A DNA stretch of 64,000 bases from contig NZ_DASVSF010000043.1 in NCBI RefSeq assembly GCF_036388275.1, positions 62,001 to 126,000 on the forward strand, given 5' to 3'. Under the pieces are notes generated by a model, which searched no databases, was not told where the DNA came from, and worked only from the letters and a program-made list of their open reading frames with translations. Shown one piece after another: positions 46,701 to 53,501 of this stretch. Position numbers and translations under genes: made by a program. The stretch comes from Longimicrobium sp. (GTDB taxonomy: Bacteria; Gemmatimonadota; Gemmatimonadetes; Longimicrobiales; Longimicrobiaceae). Positions within the stretch are counted from its first letter, which is position 1, and every line of letters begins with the position of its first letter.

Positions 46701-48075
46701 CGCGCAGATCGCCGCGCTGAACGAGCAGCTATCCCGCGCCAGCGTGGGCCGTGAAGTGCTGGCGGCAGAGATCCGCGACCTGGAAAAGCGGCTGGACGCC
46801 ATCGAGCGGCAGGACCGCGAGGCCGAGAAGTCCATCGACCGGAACACGGGCCAAATCGACACCCTCACCGCCCAGGAGCCGGACTACGCCGGCCAGCTTC
46901 GGAGCGCATTCATCTCCCTCCAATCCGCCGAGTCCGCTTTCCGGGAGCGGATCGAGGCGTATCCCACGCTGGAGGAATACGTCAGGGACATGCGCGGGAC
47001 CGGCCTTTCCAGGGCCATGCAGCGCATCCTGCACGACATCGCCCCCGAGACCATCGACGACGAGGTGAAGGGCGCCCAGCAGGAGCTGAACGCCGCCTAT
47101 GCCCGGGCGCGGGGCGCGTTCGAGGAGATGAGCCCCGAGCTGGACGGCGACATCCTCCGCTTTACCCACGAATTGGGGCCGATGCGGCTCGACGAGCTGT
47201 ATCGCACGCTCGAGGAGCAGCAAGCGCGCAACGAGACGCTGCTGGAAGACGAGGACCGCCGGCTGATCGAGCAGCTGATGCTGCGCGACGTGGTAGACGC
47301 CATCCGCGACGCCATCCGCAACACGCGCCACTGGGTGAGCGACATCAACGGCATCCTCGGGCGGATGAAGCTGTTCAAGGGCGGCATCATGCGCCTGCAC
47401 TGGGACGTGCGCACCCGCGAAGCCACGGACGCATTCGACCCACGCCGCCTGGACGACCTGCTCACGCAGCGCGGCATTGCCCTGGACGAGGCGCGGCGCG
47501 AGGAACTGCTGGAGATCTTCCGCACGATGGTGGCGGACATCCGCCGCCGGAACCGCGAGCGCGAGCTGCTGGAGGACTACCGCACGGCGCTGCTGCGCAT
47601 GGTGGACTACACGCAGTGGTACACGCTCACCGTGCAGCGCAAGGACGAATCCGGCCGATGGATTCCGCTCACCAAGCGGCTCTACGGTCAGGGAAGCGGC
47701 GGCCGGCGCACGCTGGACCTGCTGCTGCCGCTGATCGCGGCCGTGAGCGCGCGCCTGCAGTCCGCCGACCGCGCGGCGCCGCGCCTGGTCGGCTTCGACG
47801 AGGCCTTCGCCGGTGTCGACGACCGCAACGCGGCAGAGATCTACGCGCTGCTGACGGAGCTGGACTTCTGCTGGATCATGGCGACGGAAAAGGCCACTGC
47901 GCTGGGGAAAGAGGTGCGCGGCTCCGCCACCTACGAGATGCTCACGGACGGCGTGACCGTCGCCCCCACGCTCAGCCTGTGGGACGGCGTGCGGCGGTAT
48001 GAATTCATCGGCGACGAGTTGCTGGGGATGGAAACTTCATCGCGCGGATCAATGGAGACGGAGCATGCACCCTGA
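43792..48075 (+). CDS. jetC: Wadjet SMC-like ATPase JetC (TIGR02680)
   Basis: A 1427-residue protein. The N-terminal ATPase half has Walker A GQNESGKST with Lys72. Long Ala/Arg/Glu coiled coils follow (~270-600 and ~790-1090) with a hinge-like globular segment between (~640-760). The C-terminal half carries the ABC-signature-like GSGGRRTLDLL (~1301) and Walker B 'VGFDEAFAGVDDRN' with Asp1336/Glu1337. This is the SMC/MukB-like motor of Wadjet. The gene overlaps jetD by 11 bases. Key catalytic residues are all present, so the system looks functional. Confidence 0.9.
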   Translation: MATGERMQSDFFKLTGVPPRMQALLDAMHAGDPDRWLPRRLILQNYWLFEEPEIFHFGRGNLMLTGQNESGKSTVLVTAITLVLDMMLTPDRVDTMGSNDRSIRYYLIGKDDAQEGSFNWPRERTAYIALEFERGASGMHHTIGIGLRSSRDWTNQKVERWGFVMDGSHRVEEGGFHLHEKGRPLRPGELRDRLGRHGQVTDDQRTYKSAVNDALFGFQTVEDYERFLEMLHVVRTPKLGEGLNPRKVEALLKESLPPIQSDKIDAASEVFSKLDTIEEELKRLHDQLAVARELEGPQEAAVLARARQAAAAYRKASSEHADRKKKHDDLLGRLDAARAEIARQSDVRTELASERAEKGGRVSVLKEQYRASEAFDVEDRLREVRAEHGSALDAYEALRADRNRTQEAADREQEALRALEQSWTRQRARLGERLESGRDAAHRAHWPSLEQRAALAVDALGTHGIDGSGGIATDLARSSIEGEAAQRRLVLDAVGAALDAVAAATGRLDGARKASEVAGRELRHADDRFRTAGREADTARAAAVEGVTAWRHAATELLVPDDAFEAVLAGIESYRPAGRPAAVLAPLQAAHDEAQEALRTEGQELGLQRRRLQSEAEEVDARLRRLSQEADVEPERTPAQAGARRLLREHGIPHTPLFAAVDLGGSLAVDAGLAARFEAALLDAGLLDALVVPRAEAGRVRTLLDAHGLGDRWIAPVDGSVDGGGDGAAPWLVPVASSPVSPEDVAAALRALGVGGGAGVVDAEGGWRLGPLHGLAPAPAEPRVRFLGETARREERRRRIEEARRQLADLREEIGRLGGALDTVQSRERALAREWRAAHELPQLQTLHDRLLAVRREEHERERRRAAAELAAEAVETATREVQQTHAALERATDDAPWLRGRPRADVNAAAAALGEVVAVLRAIGEDVERLDELRRNYAARTRAHDAFRVQIEELAPRIAEASVRVQTLDAQIAALNEQLSRASVGREVLAAEIRDLEKRLDAIERQDREAEKSIDRNTGQIDTLTAQEPDYAGQLRSAFISLQSAESAFRERIEAYPTLEEYVRDMRGTGLSRAMQRILHDIAPETIDDEVKGAQQELNAAYARARGAFEEMSPELDGDILRFTHELGPMRLDELYRTLEEQQARNETLLEDEDRRLIEQLMLRDVVDAIRDAIRNTRHWVSDINGILGRMKLFKGGIMRLHWDVRTREATDAFDPRRLDDLLTQRGIALDEARREELLEIFRTMVADIRRRNRERELLEDYRTALLRMVDYTQWYTLTVQRKDESGRWIPLTKRLYGQGSGGRRTLDLLLPLIAAVSARLQSADRAAPRLVGFDEAFAGVDDRNAAEIYALLTELDFCWIMATEKATALGKEVRGSATYEMLTDGVTVAPTLSLWDGVRRYEFIGDELLGMETSSRGSMETEHAP

Positions 48076-49423
48076 CCTTCGGCGCGATCTGCTCGCACTG
48101 CTGCGCAACAAGCACCTCGCGCCGCTGCTGGAGGATCTGCATGCCTCGCTCGCCCGCAACGGCGAGCCCAAGGGGCGCGTGGAGATCCGGTCGCGCGACG
48201 AAGCCGACGCGCTGCAGGACCTGATCGGAAAATGGGTGGAGCCGGGACGAACGATCGGCGTCCGCGACATCGATGAACGCCTCCGGGAGCAGACGGTCTT
48301 CCACTGCTCACTGGACGAGGCCATCGAGCTTCACCGCGGCGCGCCGATCCCGCGCCCGAAGGAGGAACGGGCACGCCGGATCGCGAACCGCGAGCGCGCG
48401 GTCCGCCAGTGCTTCGAACTGCTGCCGACGCTCGGAGTTTCGACGGAAGCCTACGCCCGTGTCGTCGGATGGATGCACGCCGGCGAACCGGAGTTGCGTG
48501 CGGACGCCACCCGCTGGGGCGACCAGGCGCTGCTGGAGGGAATCCGCGCCGTCGCACTCGCCTTCCACCGCCTTCCCGCGCCCGGCGCACCGCCCGTCTA
48601 CCTGGCGGAACTGGCCAACCAGGTCACGGGAAACGCGCACGGACTGGATGCGGGCAAGCCGGCGCACGCGCTGCTCATCCGCGCGCTCGCCTTCACCTTT
48701 CCGGAGACCGCCGCCCGCGAAGAGCGCGGCTCCGCGGCGTGGAAGCTGAACCTGCTCTCCGCGGCCGGGATCGCGCGAGATCCCATCTCCGTGCGCGTGG
48801 ACACCTTTGGGCTGGACGGCGACACCCCGTACCTGAGGGAGCTGCGGCGCGAGGGGATCGACCGCCCGTTCACGCTCAACACGCTGGCCGAGATCGGGGG
48901 CGACGTGCGGGCGTGGCGCAACGTGGCGTTCGTGGTGGAGAACCCGACGGTGCTGGCGGCGCTCATCAAGCACGTGCGCCAGTTTGTCCCGGACAATCAT
49001 CCCACGCTCATCTGCACGAACGGCAACCTGAACCTGGCCGACAAGGCGCTGCTGGACGCACTGGTGCAGCGCGGCGCGCACCTGTTCTACGGCGGCGACT
49101 TCGACGCGAAGGGGCTGGAGATCGCGGCGCTGGTGCTGGCGCGCTACCCCGGCGCCGCCAGCCCCTGGCGCATGACCATGGATGATTACCGCGACGCGCT
49201 ACGCACCGAGGGCGGCGCGCTGGAGCCCGGCGCGCTTGACCGCGCCGCGCGCACCTTCCCCGCCCTCGCCGCCGAAATCGCCGCCCGCGGCCAGGCCGCC
49301 CACCAGGAGGGCCTGATCCCCGCCCTCACCCGCGACCTCAGCCGCTTCGTGCTGGAGGGAGTCACGCCGCCGCAGTCGACCGATCCGCCGGGAGAATCGC
49401 TCCGTAGCGTACACCGACCCTGA
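48065..49423 (+). CDS. jetD: Wadjet nuclease subunit JetD (DUF2399 / TIGR02679)
   Basis: A 452-residue protein from ATG 48065 (MHPDLRRD), overlapping the jetC end. The C-terminal Toprim-like domain is marked by 'YGGDFDAKGLEIA' with Asp345 and Asp347, preceded by 'VVENPTVLAAL' whose Glu is the usual first acidic ligand of Toprim folds. The N-terminal half is helical (DUF3323-like). In characterised Wadjet systems JetD is the nuclease that cuts circular plasmid DNA. The final ~15 residues (SLRSVHRP) are unconserved in look. It closes the five-gene operon. Confidence 0.87.
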   Translation: MHPDLRRDLLALLRNKHLAPLLEDLHASLARNGEPKGRVEIRSRDEADALQDLIGKWVEPGRTIGVRDIDERLREQTVFHCSLDEAIELHRGAPIPRPKEERARRIANRERAVRQCFELLPTLGVSTEAYARVVGWMHAGEPELRADATRWGDQALLEGIRAVALAFHRLPAPGAPPVYLAELANQVTGNAHGLDAGKPAHALLIRALAFTFPETAAREERGSAAWKLNLLSAAGIARDPISVRVDTFGLDGDTPYLRELRREGIDRPFTLNTLAEIGGDVRAWRNVAFVVENPTVLAALIKHVRQFVPDNHPTLICTNGNLNLADKALLDALVQRGAHLFYGGDFDAKGLEIAALVLARYPGAASPWRMTMDDYRDALRTEGGALEPGALDRAARTFPALAAEIAARGQAAHQEGLIPALTRDLSRFVLEGVTPPQSTDPPGESLRSVHRP

Positions 49424-49467
49424 CAGCTGAACCTGTGAGACAGGCAGATGGTTTACGGAACAGTCTT

Positions 49468-49821
49468 CTACTCGTGAGCGATCACTCCGGCGCGACTGAT
49501 CTCTACGAACCGCGCCTCATCGAACGCCGCCACGATCGCACGCAGGTTCGGGACGAGAATGTCTTGGAGTTCGGCATTGGTGATGTTGCCCGTTGAGATG
49601 AGCAGAAGGCGTTCGGGTTCGTTCTGGAGTACGAATCCCGAGACGAAGTCTGCATCCTTGGTCACCACCACCCGTTGCTCCCGAAGCGACAGGCCGATGA
49701 TCGCGCGATCGGTGGTGCGATTTCCCTCGGGAAGATCCAGCGTGTGGATCGCGTCGTGCCCAGCTTCCCGCAGCCAGCCGGCGATGCGCCGCGGCAGCTG
49801 GGCATCGACGATGAACCTCAT
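49468..49821 (-). CDS. DUF5615 PIN-like toxin
   Basis: A 117-residue protein: 'MRFIVDAQLPRRIAGWL' at the N-terminus and 'VVVTKDADF' (~52-60) carry the acidic residues (Asp6, Asp56, Asp58) of a Mut7-C/PIN-like RNase fold. This type usually pairs with a DUF433 protein, which is exactly what lies upstream, sharing an ATGA overlap. Toxic RNase activity is a family expectation, not shown here. It lies just behind the Wadjet operon, adding to the defence cluster. Confidence 0.85.
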   Translation of the reverse strand: MRFIVDAQLPRRIAGWLREAGHDAIHTLDLPEGNRTTDRAIIGLSLREQRVVVTKDADFVSGFVLQNEPERLLLISTGNITNAELQDILVPNLRAIVAAFDEARFVEISRAGVIAHE

Positions 49822-50051
49822 GCGGCAAGCGGCTCGATGCGCTTCACGCCGCTCAGGTGCGCCGCGTACTCCAGCACGGCAAAGATGTCCTCGCGCTCCA
49901 GATCTTCGTAATCAGCAAGCACCTCATCGGGGGTCATGCCCGCGCTGAGCAACTCGAGAATCATCTGCACGGGATAACGCAGGCCGCGCACAGTAGGCTT
50001 GCCGTGGCAGATCGCCGGATCCATCGTGATCCGCTCGCGGAAGCTGCTCAT
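49818..50051 (-). CDS. DUF433 antitoxin
   Basis: A 77-residue protein from ATG 50051 (MSSFRERI); an in-frame ATG at 50081 adds ten residues. The DUF433 signature is complete: 'RITMDPAICHGKPTVRGLRY' followed by 'VQMILELLSAGMTPDEVLAD' and 'LEREDIFAVLEYAA'. DUF433 is a small helix-turn-helix protein and the usual partner of DUF5615. The stop overlaps the toxin start, so the two are translated together. Autoregulation by the pair is likely by analogy. Confidence 0.87.
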   Translation of the reverse strand: MSSFRERITMDPAICHGKPTVRGLRYPVQMILELLSAGMTPDEVLADYEDLEREDIFAVLEYAAHLSGVKRIEPLAA

Positions 50052-50664
50052 GAAGGTCTGGGTCCCGAGGAAATTGTTCATCCGAGTCCCGGCTTCGTTC
50101 CCCAAGCCGGTCGTGTAAGGAAGCTGCCCTGCCGCGCGCCATGGGTCAAGAGCATCGGAAGTACACCATGGGCCGCACAAAGACAGCCGCCGAGCGCCGC
50201 CCAGCCGCAGTCGGGCTAACGCGACGCCCTCAACCGGCCAGCGTGGGAGAGAGATTCGATTATCGGGTTCAGCGGTGCTGGCTTTCCGCGGTCGGCCGCG
50301 CTCCCCTGCTGCCGGTGCGATCACGTGGCCTCGCCCGCGCGAGTTCCTGGACCGCGAAGGCGATCTCGAAGCCGCGGTACGCCGCACGCCGACTTCTTAA
50401 TTCAATGCTATCCACAGCCGCGGCAGCGACTTGCACAACAAGCTCGTTGACCGGTCAAGAACTTCCAAGAACATCCACAGAATTTCGCACGACTGCTCGC
50501 TCTGTTCACCTCTTCCGCCGCCCGCGACGCGCCGGCAGTCAGCAAAATGATGGCAGCCGCGATGCGTCCCATCCGGCGGGGGCGCCTGGTGCGTACACGC
50601 ATCGCATGTCGCAGATTGGCGTCGCGTTGCCTCCCCGCCCGAACCCGCGGCCAGCAGATCGAGC
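50052..50664. other. Gene-poor gap between the antitoxin and the zinc-ribbon-like gene
   Basis: About 600 bases with no well supported gene. Base composition dips near 50400-50500. One weak candidate is a short - strand frame (50408-50572) described among the findings. Confidence 0.4.
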
Positions 50665-51183
50665 ATGAACCGCAGGAGCGTGATCGCCATGCTGCGCACC
50701 ATCCTGCGCCGCGATCCCCCAACGCCGCCCACGCCCGAGGGCCGGGACGAGGCACCCGCTGCCCCGCCGCGGTCCGTGGAGAACCTGGTGGCGGAGCTGC
50801 GCGAGATGGCAACCACCCGGGGGCGCTTCGTTTGCGCACGGCACGGGACGGAAGCCGCCGTGGTCGAGTTCGTCCGGCGATATTCGGACGCTTCGGAGTT
50901 GACCATCGACAGCTACGCCGGCCGTCGATGGCAGCGCGTGCCCGTGCCCGCGGACGAGGCCACGTTCGGCGATCGCGTCGCCGAGGGGGTGCAGGATGCG
51001 CTGCACAATGCGGACGTGATCTCGCTGCACCTTCTGAACCCTGAGTGGACGCCGTTCTTCTGCCCTTCGTGCGCCCTCGTCTACTGCGGCCAGTGCTGGA
51101 CGATTACCGAGAACGACGATCCCTGGCCCGGGACGCTGCGCGGCATCTGCCCCGAAGGCCACGCGACCGTGCTCACCAAGTGA
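50665..51183 (+). CDS. Unknown protein with a C-terminal zinc-ribbon-like Cys cluster
   Basis: A 172-residue protein that I do not recognise. ATG 50665 is used; ATG 50689 (MLRTILRR), with AGGAG upstream at longish spacing, is an alternative. After a Pro/Ala-rich N-terminus (~12-35) a mixed alpha/beta domain (~40-120) leads to a C-terminal segment with Cys pairs: FFCPSC, VYCGQC and a later Cys in GICPEGHA. The order C-x2-C-x5-C-x2-C plus a final C-x3-H would hold one or two zinc ions. There is no signal peptide. It is a single gene between a toxin-antitoxin pair and a MerR gene. Confidence 0.6.
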   Translation: MNRRSVIAMLRTILRRDPPTPPTPEGRDEAPAAPPRSVENLVAELREMATTRGRFVCARHGTEAAVVEFVRRYSDASELTIDSYAGRRWQRVPVPADEATFGDRVAEGVQDALHNADVISLHLLNPEWTPFFCPSCALVYCGQCWTITENDDPWPGTLRGICPEGHATVLTK

Positions 51184-51330
51184 TCGGCGGATCGGATCTC
51201 CTGATCCGGCCATCGATGTCGACAGCACGCCCCCCCGCCCTGACGCGTCCGTCCCGCCTTCGTGCTACTGATGCGAGCCATGGCGCCGAACGGCGGCCTG
51301 CGCCGCATTTCTCTCCGGGCACGAAAGCCC

Positions 51331-51361
51331 TTGACCCTCACGTAGCGTGATCCCTTAGAGT
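51331..51361 (+). promoter_or_regulatory. MerR-type promoter with long spacer and operator
   Basis: -35 TTGACC at 51331 and -10 TAGAGT at 51356 are separated by 19 bases, the over-long spacer typical of MerR-controlled promoters. The spacer contains the inverted repeat TCACG-TAG-CGTGA, the expected binding site for the MerR protein encoded 45 bases downstream. Confidence 0.75.
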
Positions 51362-51405
51362 GTACGTCGCCGTCTGGTGCGGTTCGACTTTTCAGGGAGC
51401 TTGCG

Positions 51406-52254
51406 ATGGCCTACACGGTCAAGGAAGTCGCCTCGATGTCGGGAATAAGCGTGCGCACGCTTCACTTCTACGACGAGACGGACCTGCTGAAGCCTGCCTC
51501 GTACGGCGCGAACGGCTACCGCTACTACGAGGAGCCGCAGCTGCTGATGCTGCAGCAGATCCTGTTCTACCGCGAGCTCGGGTTCGGGCTGAAGAAGATC
51601 AAGGAGATCCTGGGCCGCCCCGAGTTCGCGACCGTAGACGCCCTGGAATCGCACCGGAAGGTCCTGCAGAAGAACGTCGCGCGGACCCGCAGGCTGATCG
51701 CAACGATCGACAGGACCCTCGACCACCTGAAAGGGAGAACGACCATGCAAAGCGAGGAGATGTTCGCCGGCTTCAACGTGGCGGCCGGCAAGGACCGGTT
51801 CGGTGAGCACGTGCTGCTGGGCGGCGAGCCGAACGACTGCAAGGTGTCGGCACGCGACACGGGCGGCGCCATGAGCATCTTCGAGTTCACCGGCAGCGGC
51901 GGCGGTCCGCGCCACCTGCACCACGGCCAGGACGAGTGGATCTACGTGCTCGACGGCGAGGTAGAGCTGCACATCGGGGAGCAGCAGCTTCGCTTGGGCC
52001 CGGGGGAAAGCGCCTTCGTTCCGCGCGAGGTGCCCCACGTCTGGGTGTTCGCGGGCGGCGGGCCGGGCAGAATCCTGAACGTGTACCAGCCGGCCGGCGC
52101 CATGGAGGAGTTCTTCCGCGAACTCGGCACCCACGTGGAAACGCCCGTGCACGAGGCGCTCTCCATCGACGGGCTTCGCCAGCTGTTCCAGTCGCACGGG
52201 ATGAAGCTCGTGGGACCGCCGCTCTACTGGGAGGAGTACCTGGCTGGAAGGTAG
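51406..52254 (+). CDS. MerR-family regulator fused to a cupin domain
   Basis: A 282-residue protein. Residues 1-70 are a MerR winged helix-turn-helix ('YTVKEVASMSGISVRTLHFY'), followed by a dimerisation helix (~75-115). From ~150 to 245 a cupin barrel is visible: 'PRHLHHGQDEWIYVLDGEVE' holds the His/His/Glu metal-ligand motif, and 'PREVPHVWVF' supplies the later His. A cupin sensor on a MerR head suggests direct control by a small metabolite or metal-bound ligand. The promoter upstream has the 19-base spacer and inverted repeat expected for autoregulation. No target gene other than itself is evident nearby. Confidence 0.88.
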   Translation: MAYTVKEVASMSGISVRTLHFYDETDLLKPASYGANGYRYYEEPQLLMLQQILFYRELGFGLKKIKEILGRPEFATVDALESHRKVLQKNVARTRRLIATIDRTLDHLKGRTTMQSEEMFAGFNVAAGKDRFGEHVLLGGEPNDCKVSARDTGGAMSIFEFTGSGGGPRHLHHGQDEWIYVLDGEVELHIGEQQLRLGPGESAFVPREVPHVWVFAGGGPGRILNVYQPAGAMEEFFRELGTHVETPVHEALSIDGLRQLFQSHGMKLVGPPLYWEEYLAGR

Positions 52255-52322
52255 CCGCAAACTCATCGCGCCGACGAACACCGAACTGGCGCGAATTTGG
52301 ATGAAGGTTATTGCTTGGACGG

Positions 52323-52386
52323 GTGTTTACTCTGGATACAAGTAGAGCGGGCTGGGTGCACGCACCCAGCCCGCTCTCCACCTTCG
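52323..52386. repeat. Hairpin repeat HR, copy 1
   Basis: A conserved ~64-base block. It contains a perfect 15-bp stem (AGAGCGGGCTGGGTG at 52344, loop CACG, complement to 52377). It starts 69 bases after the MerR-cupin stop and could end that transcript, although no U-run follows. The second copy is at 55743-55806. Confidence 0.75.
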
Positions 52387-52423
52387 GCTTCCGCCGACGC
52401 CTCATCGCTGATACATTCTCTTC

Positions 52424-52513
52424 ACCATTCCTCAGGTCGTCCTATACCGTCCTCGCGACGGCAAGTCCCTGAGGTGACGGAATCCCGGCGCCGCACCAGC
52501 GGTGCCGGGATTC
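52424..52513. repeat. Leader-like repeat block, copy 1
   Basis: The block starts TTCACCATTCCTCAG and runs through 'GGCAAGTCCCTGAGG' to a hairpin with arms GAATCCCGGC and GCCGGGATTC (52480-52513). The same block precedes the intact 54-residue gene at 56597. CCTCAGG and CCTGAGG inside it can pair. Confidence 0.65.
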
Positions 52514-52534
52514 TGCGTTCGTGGGGACTCGTTC

Positions 52535-52632
52535 ACGCCACCAGCCACCACCCTATCTCCCCTGCGCCCGCCCAGGAAGTGGAGCGGGCGTTGCGGCGCT
52601 CGCGTCCATGCCGTCGTGCACCGTCATCTCTC
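52535..52632 (-). pseudogene. Remnant A of the 54-residue gene
   Basis: The left boundary (TTCACGCCACCAGCC) matches the 3' ends of the other copies and the right boundary (GTGCACCGTCATCTCTC) matches the ribosome-binding side of the intact gene. Almost all coding sequence between is replaced or scrambled. It cannot encode the protein. Confidence 0.5.
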
Positions 52633-52662
52633 TTGACCCTCGGCGCGTGTCCCGCGTAGCTT
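52633..52662 (+). promoter_or_regulatory. Repeated promoter block, copy A
   Basis: TTGACC, an 18-base spacer beginning CTCGGCGCG, and TAGCTT. The identical arrangement occurs at 54755. It lies 74 bases before the start of the secreted protein gene at 52736. Confidence 0.65.
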
Positions 52663-52735
52663 CGCAGGGGCTGACCAGCAGGCGCGCTGGGGATCAGCCG
52701 CAGAGGATCTTCCTCCACCCCTCCGCAACAATCCG

Positions 52736-53362
52736 ATGATTTTTCGCTCCGTCGTCACTGTGCTGGCCCTCGCCTTCACCGCCTCCGCCGCCGCTGCGCA
52801 GGAGACAGAGGTGCTGCCCGGGGCTCGTATCCGCGTGACGCAGCCCGTCTTCATCGACGGCGTCGACATCGGCCGGGTTCACCAGCCGCAGGTCGGCACC
52901 CTGGTCAGCGTCGACAGCGCGTCAATCACCGCGCTGCTTGAGGAGGACGGGACGCTCCTGACGCTGCCGTTCAGCGCGATCAACCGCCTGCAGGTCAGCC
53001 AGGGATCGATCTCCGGTAACCGCGCCAGGATTCACCAGATGCGCAAGGGCGCGATCATCGGCGGGGGATTCCTTGCGGTGGTATACGGCTTGGGGTACCT
53101 GATCCAGGTCGCCGACCAGCGGCTCGACGATGCTGACTGCGTGCCGGGTTTCCCGAATGAATCCTGCCACCCGAAAGCCAAAACGAAGCCCGAGCTGCCG
53201 CACATGGTTCCCGCGATCGTGGGCGGCACCATCGGCGGCGCCGCAATCGGATTCGGGATGGGCTCACGGCAGCGCGAGGCATGGCAGGAGGTGCGCCCCC
53301 GCTCGCTGCGTCCCGTCGCCGGGCCCAACGAAATCAGCCTGACCGTTTCGCTGCGCTTCTGA
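52736..53362 (+). CDS. Secreted or outer-membrane protein of unknown function, paralogue 1
   Basis: A 208-residue protein with a signal peptide (about 1-21, ending AAAAQ). A beta-rich first half ('RIRVTQPVFIDGVDI', 'LVSVDSASITALLEEDG') is followed by Gly-rich membrane-prone segments: 'GAIIGGGFLAVVYGLGYLI' (~103-121) and 'IVGGTIGGAAIGFGMGS' (~162-178). The protein ends with 'LTVSLRF', an aromatic C-terminus like those of outer-membrane proteins. I do not recognise a family. Its relative at 54859 shares the layout and the upstream promoter block, so the pair arose by duplication of gene plus promoter. Confidence 0.7.
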   Translation: MIFRSVVTVLALAFTASAAAAQETEVLPGARIRVTQPVFIDGVDIGRVHQPQVGTLVSVDSASITALLEEDGTLLTLPFSAINRLQVSQGSISGNRARIHQMRKGAIIGGGFLAVVYGLGYLIQVADQRLDDADCVPGFPNESCHPKAKTKPELPHMVPAIVGGTIGGAAIGFGMGSRQREAWQEVRPRSLRPVAGPNEISLTVSLRF

Positions 53363-53401
53363 ACAAGACGGTTCAGCGAGCGTCCAGTGATCCTACGCAC
53401 C

Positions 53402-53430
53402 CGGCGCCGCGGAGGACTTCCGCGGCGCCG
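53402..53430 (+). terminator. Hairpin after paralogue 1
   Basis: A GC stem of about 12 bp (CGGCGCCGCGGA) with a 4-base loop, followed by TTTCCTTT, about 40 bases past the stop at 53362. Confidence 0.55.
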
Positions 53431-53501
53431 TTTCCTTTCGGGCACCAGCAGGGTGAGCCACTTTCCTGCATCGCCGCGCGACGTCTCCGGACCCTCTACG
53501 C

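Noticed and set aside
52297..52659. Small + strand frame starting MDEGYCLDG, similar to one at 55717
   Set aside because: The similarity comes from the hairpin repeat itself; the frames diverge right after it and have no ribosome-binding site.
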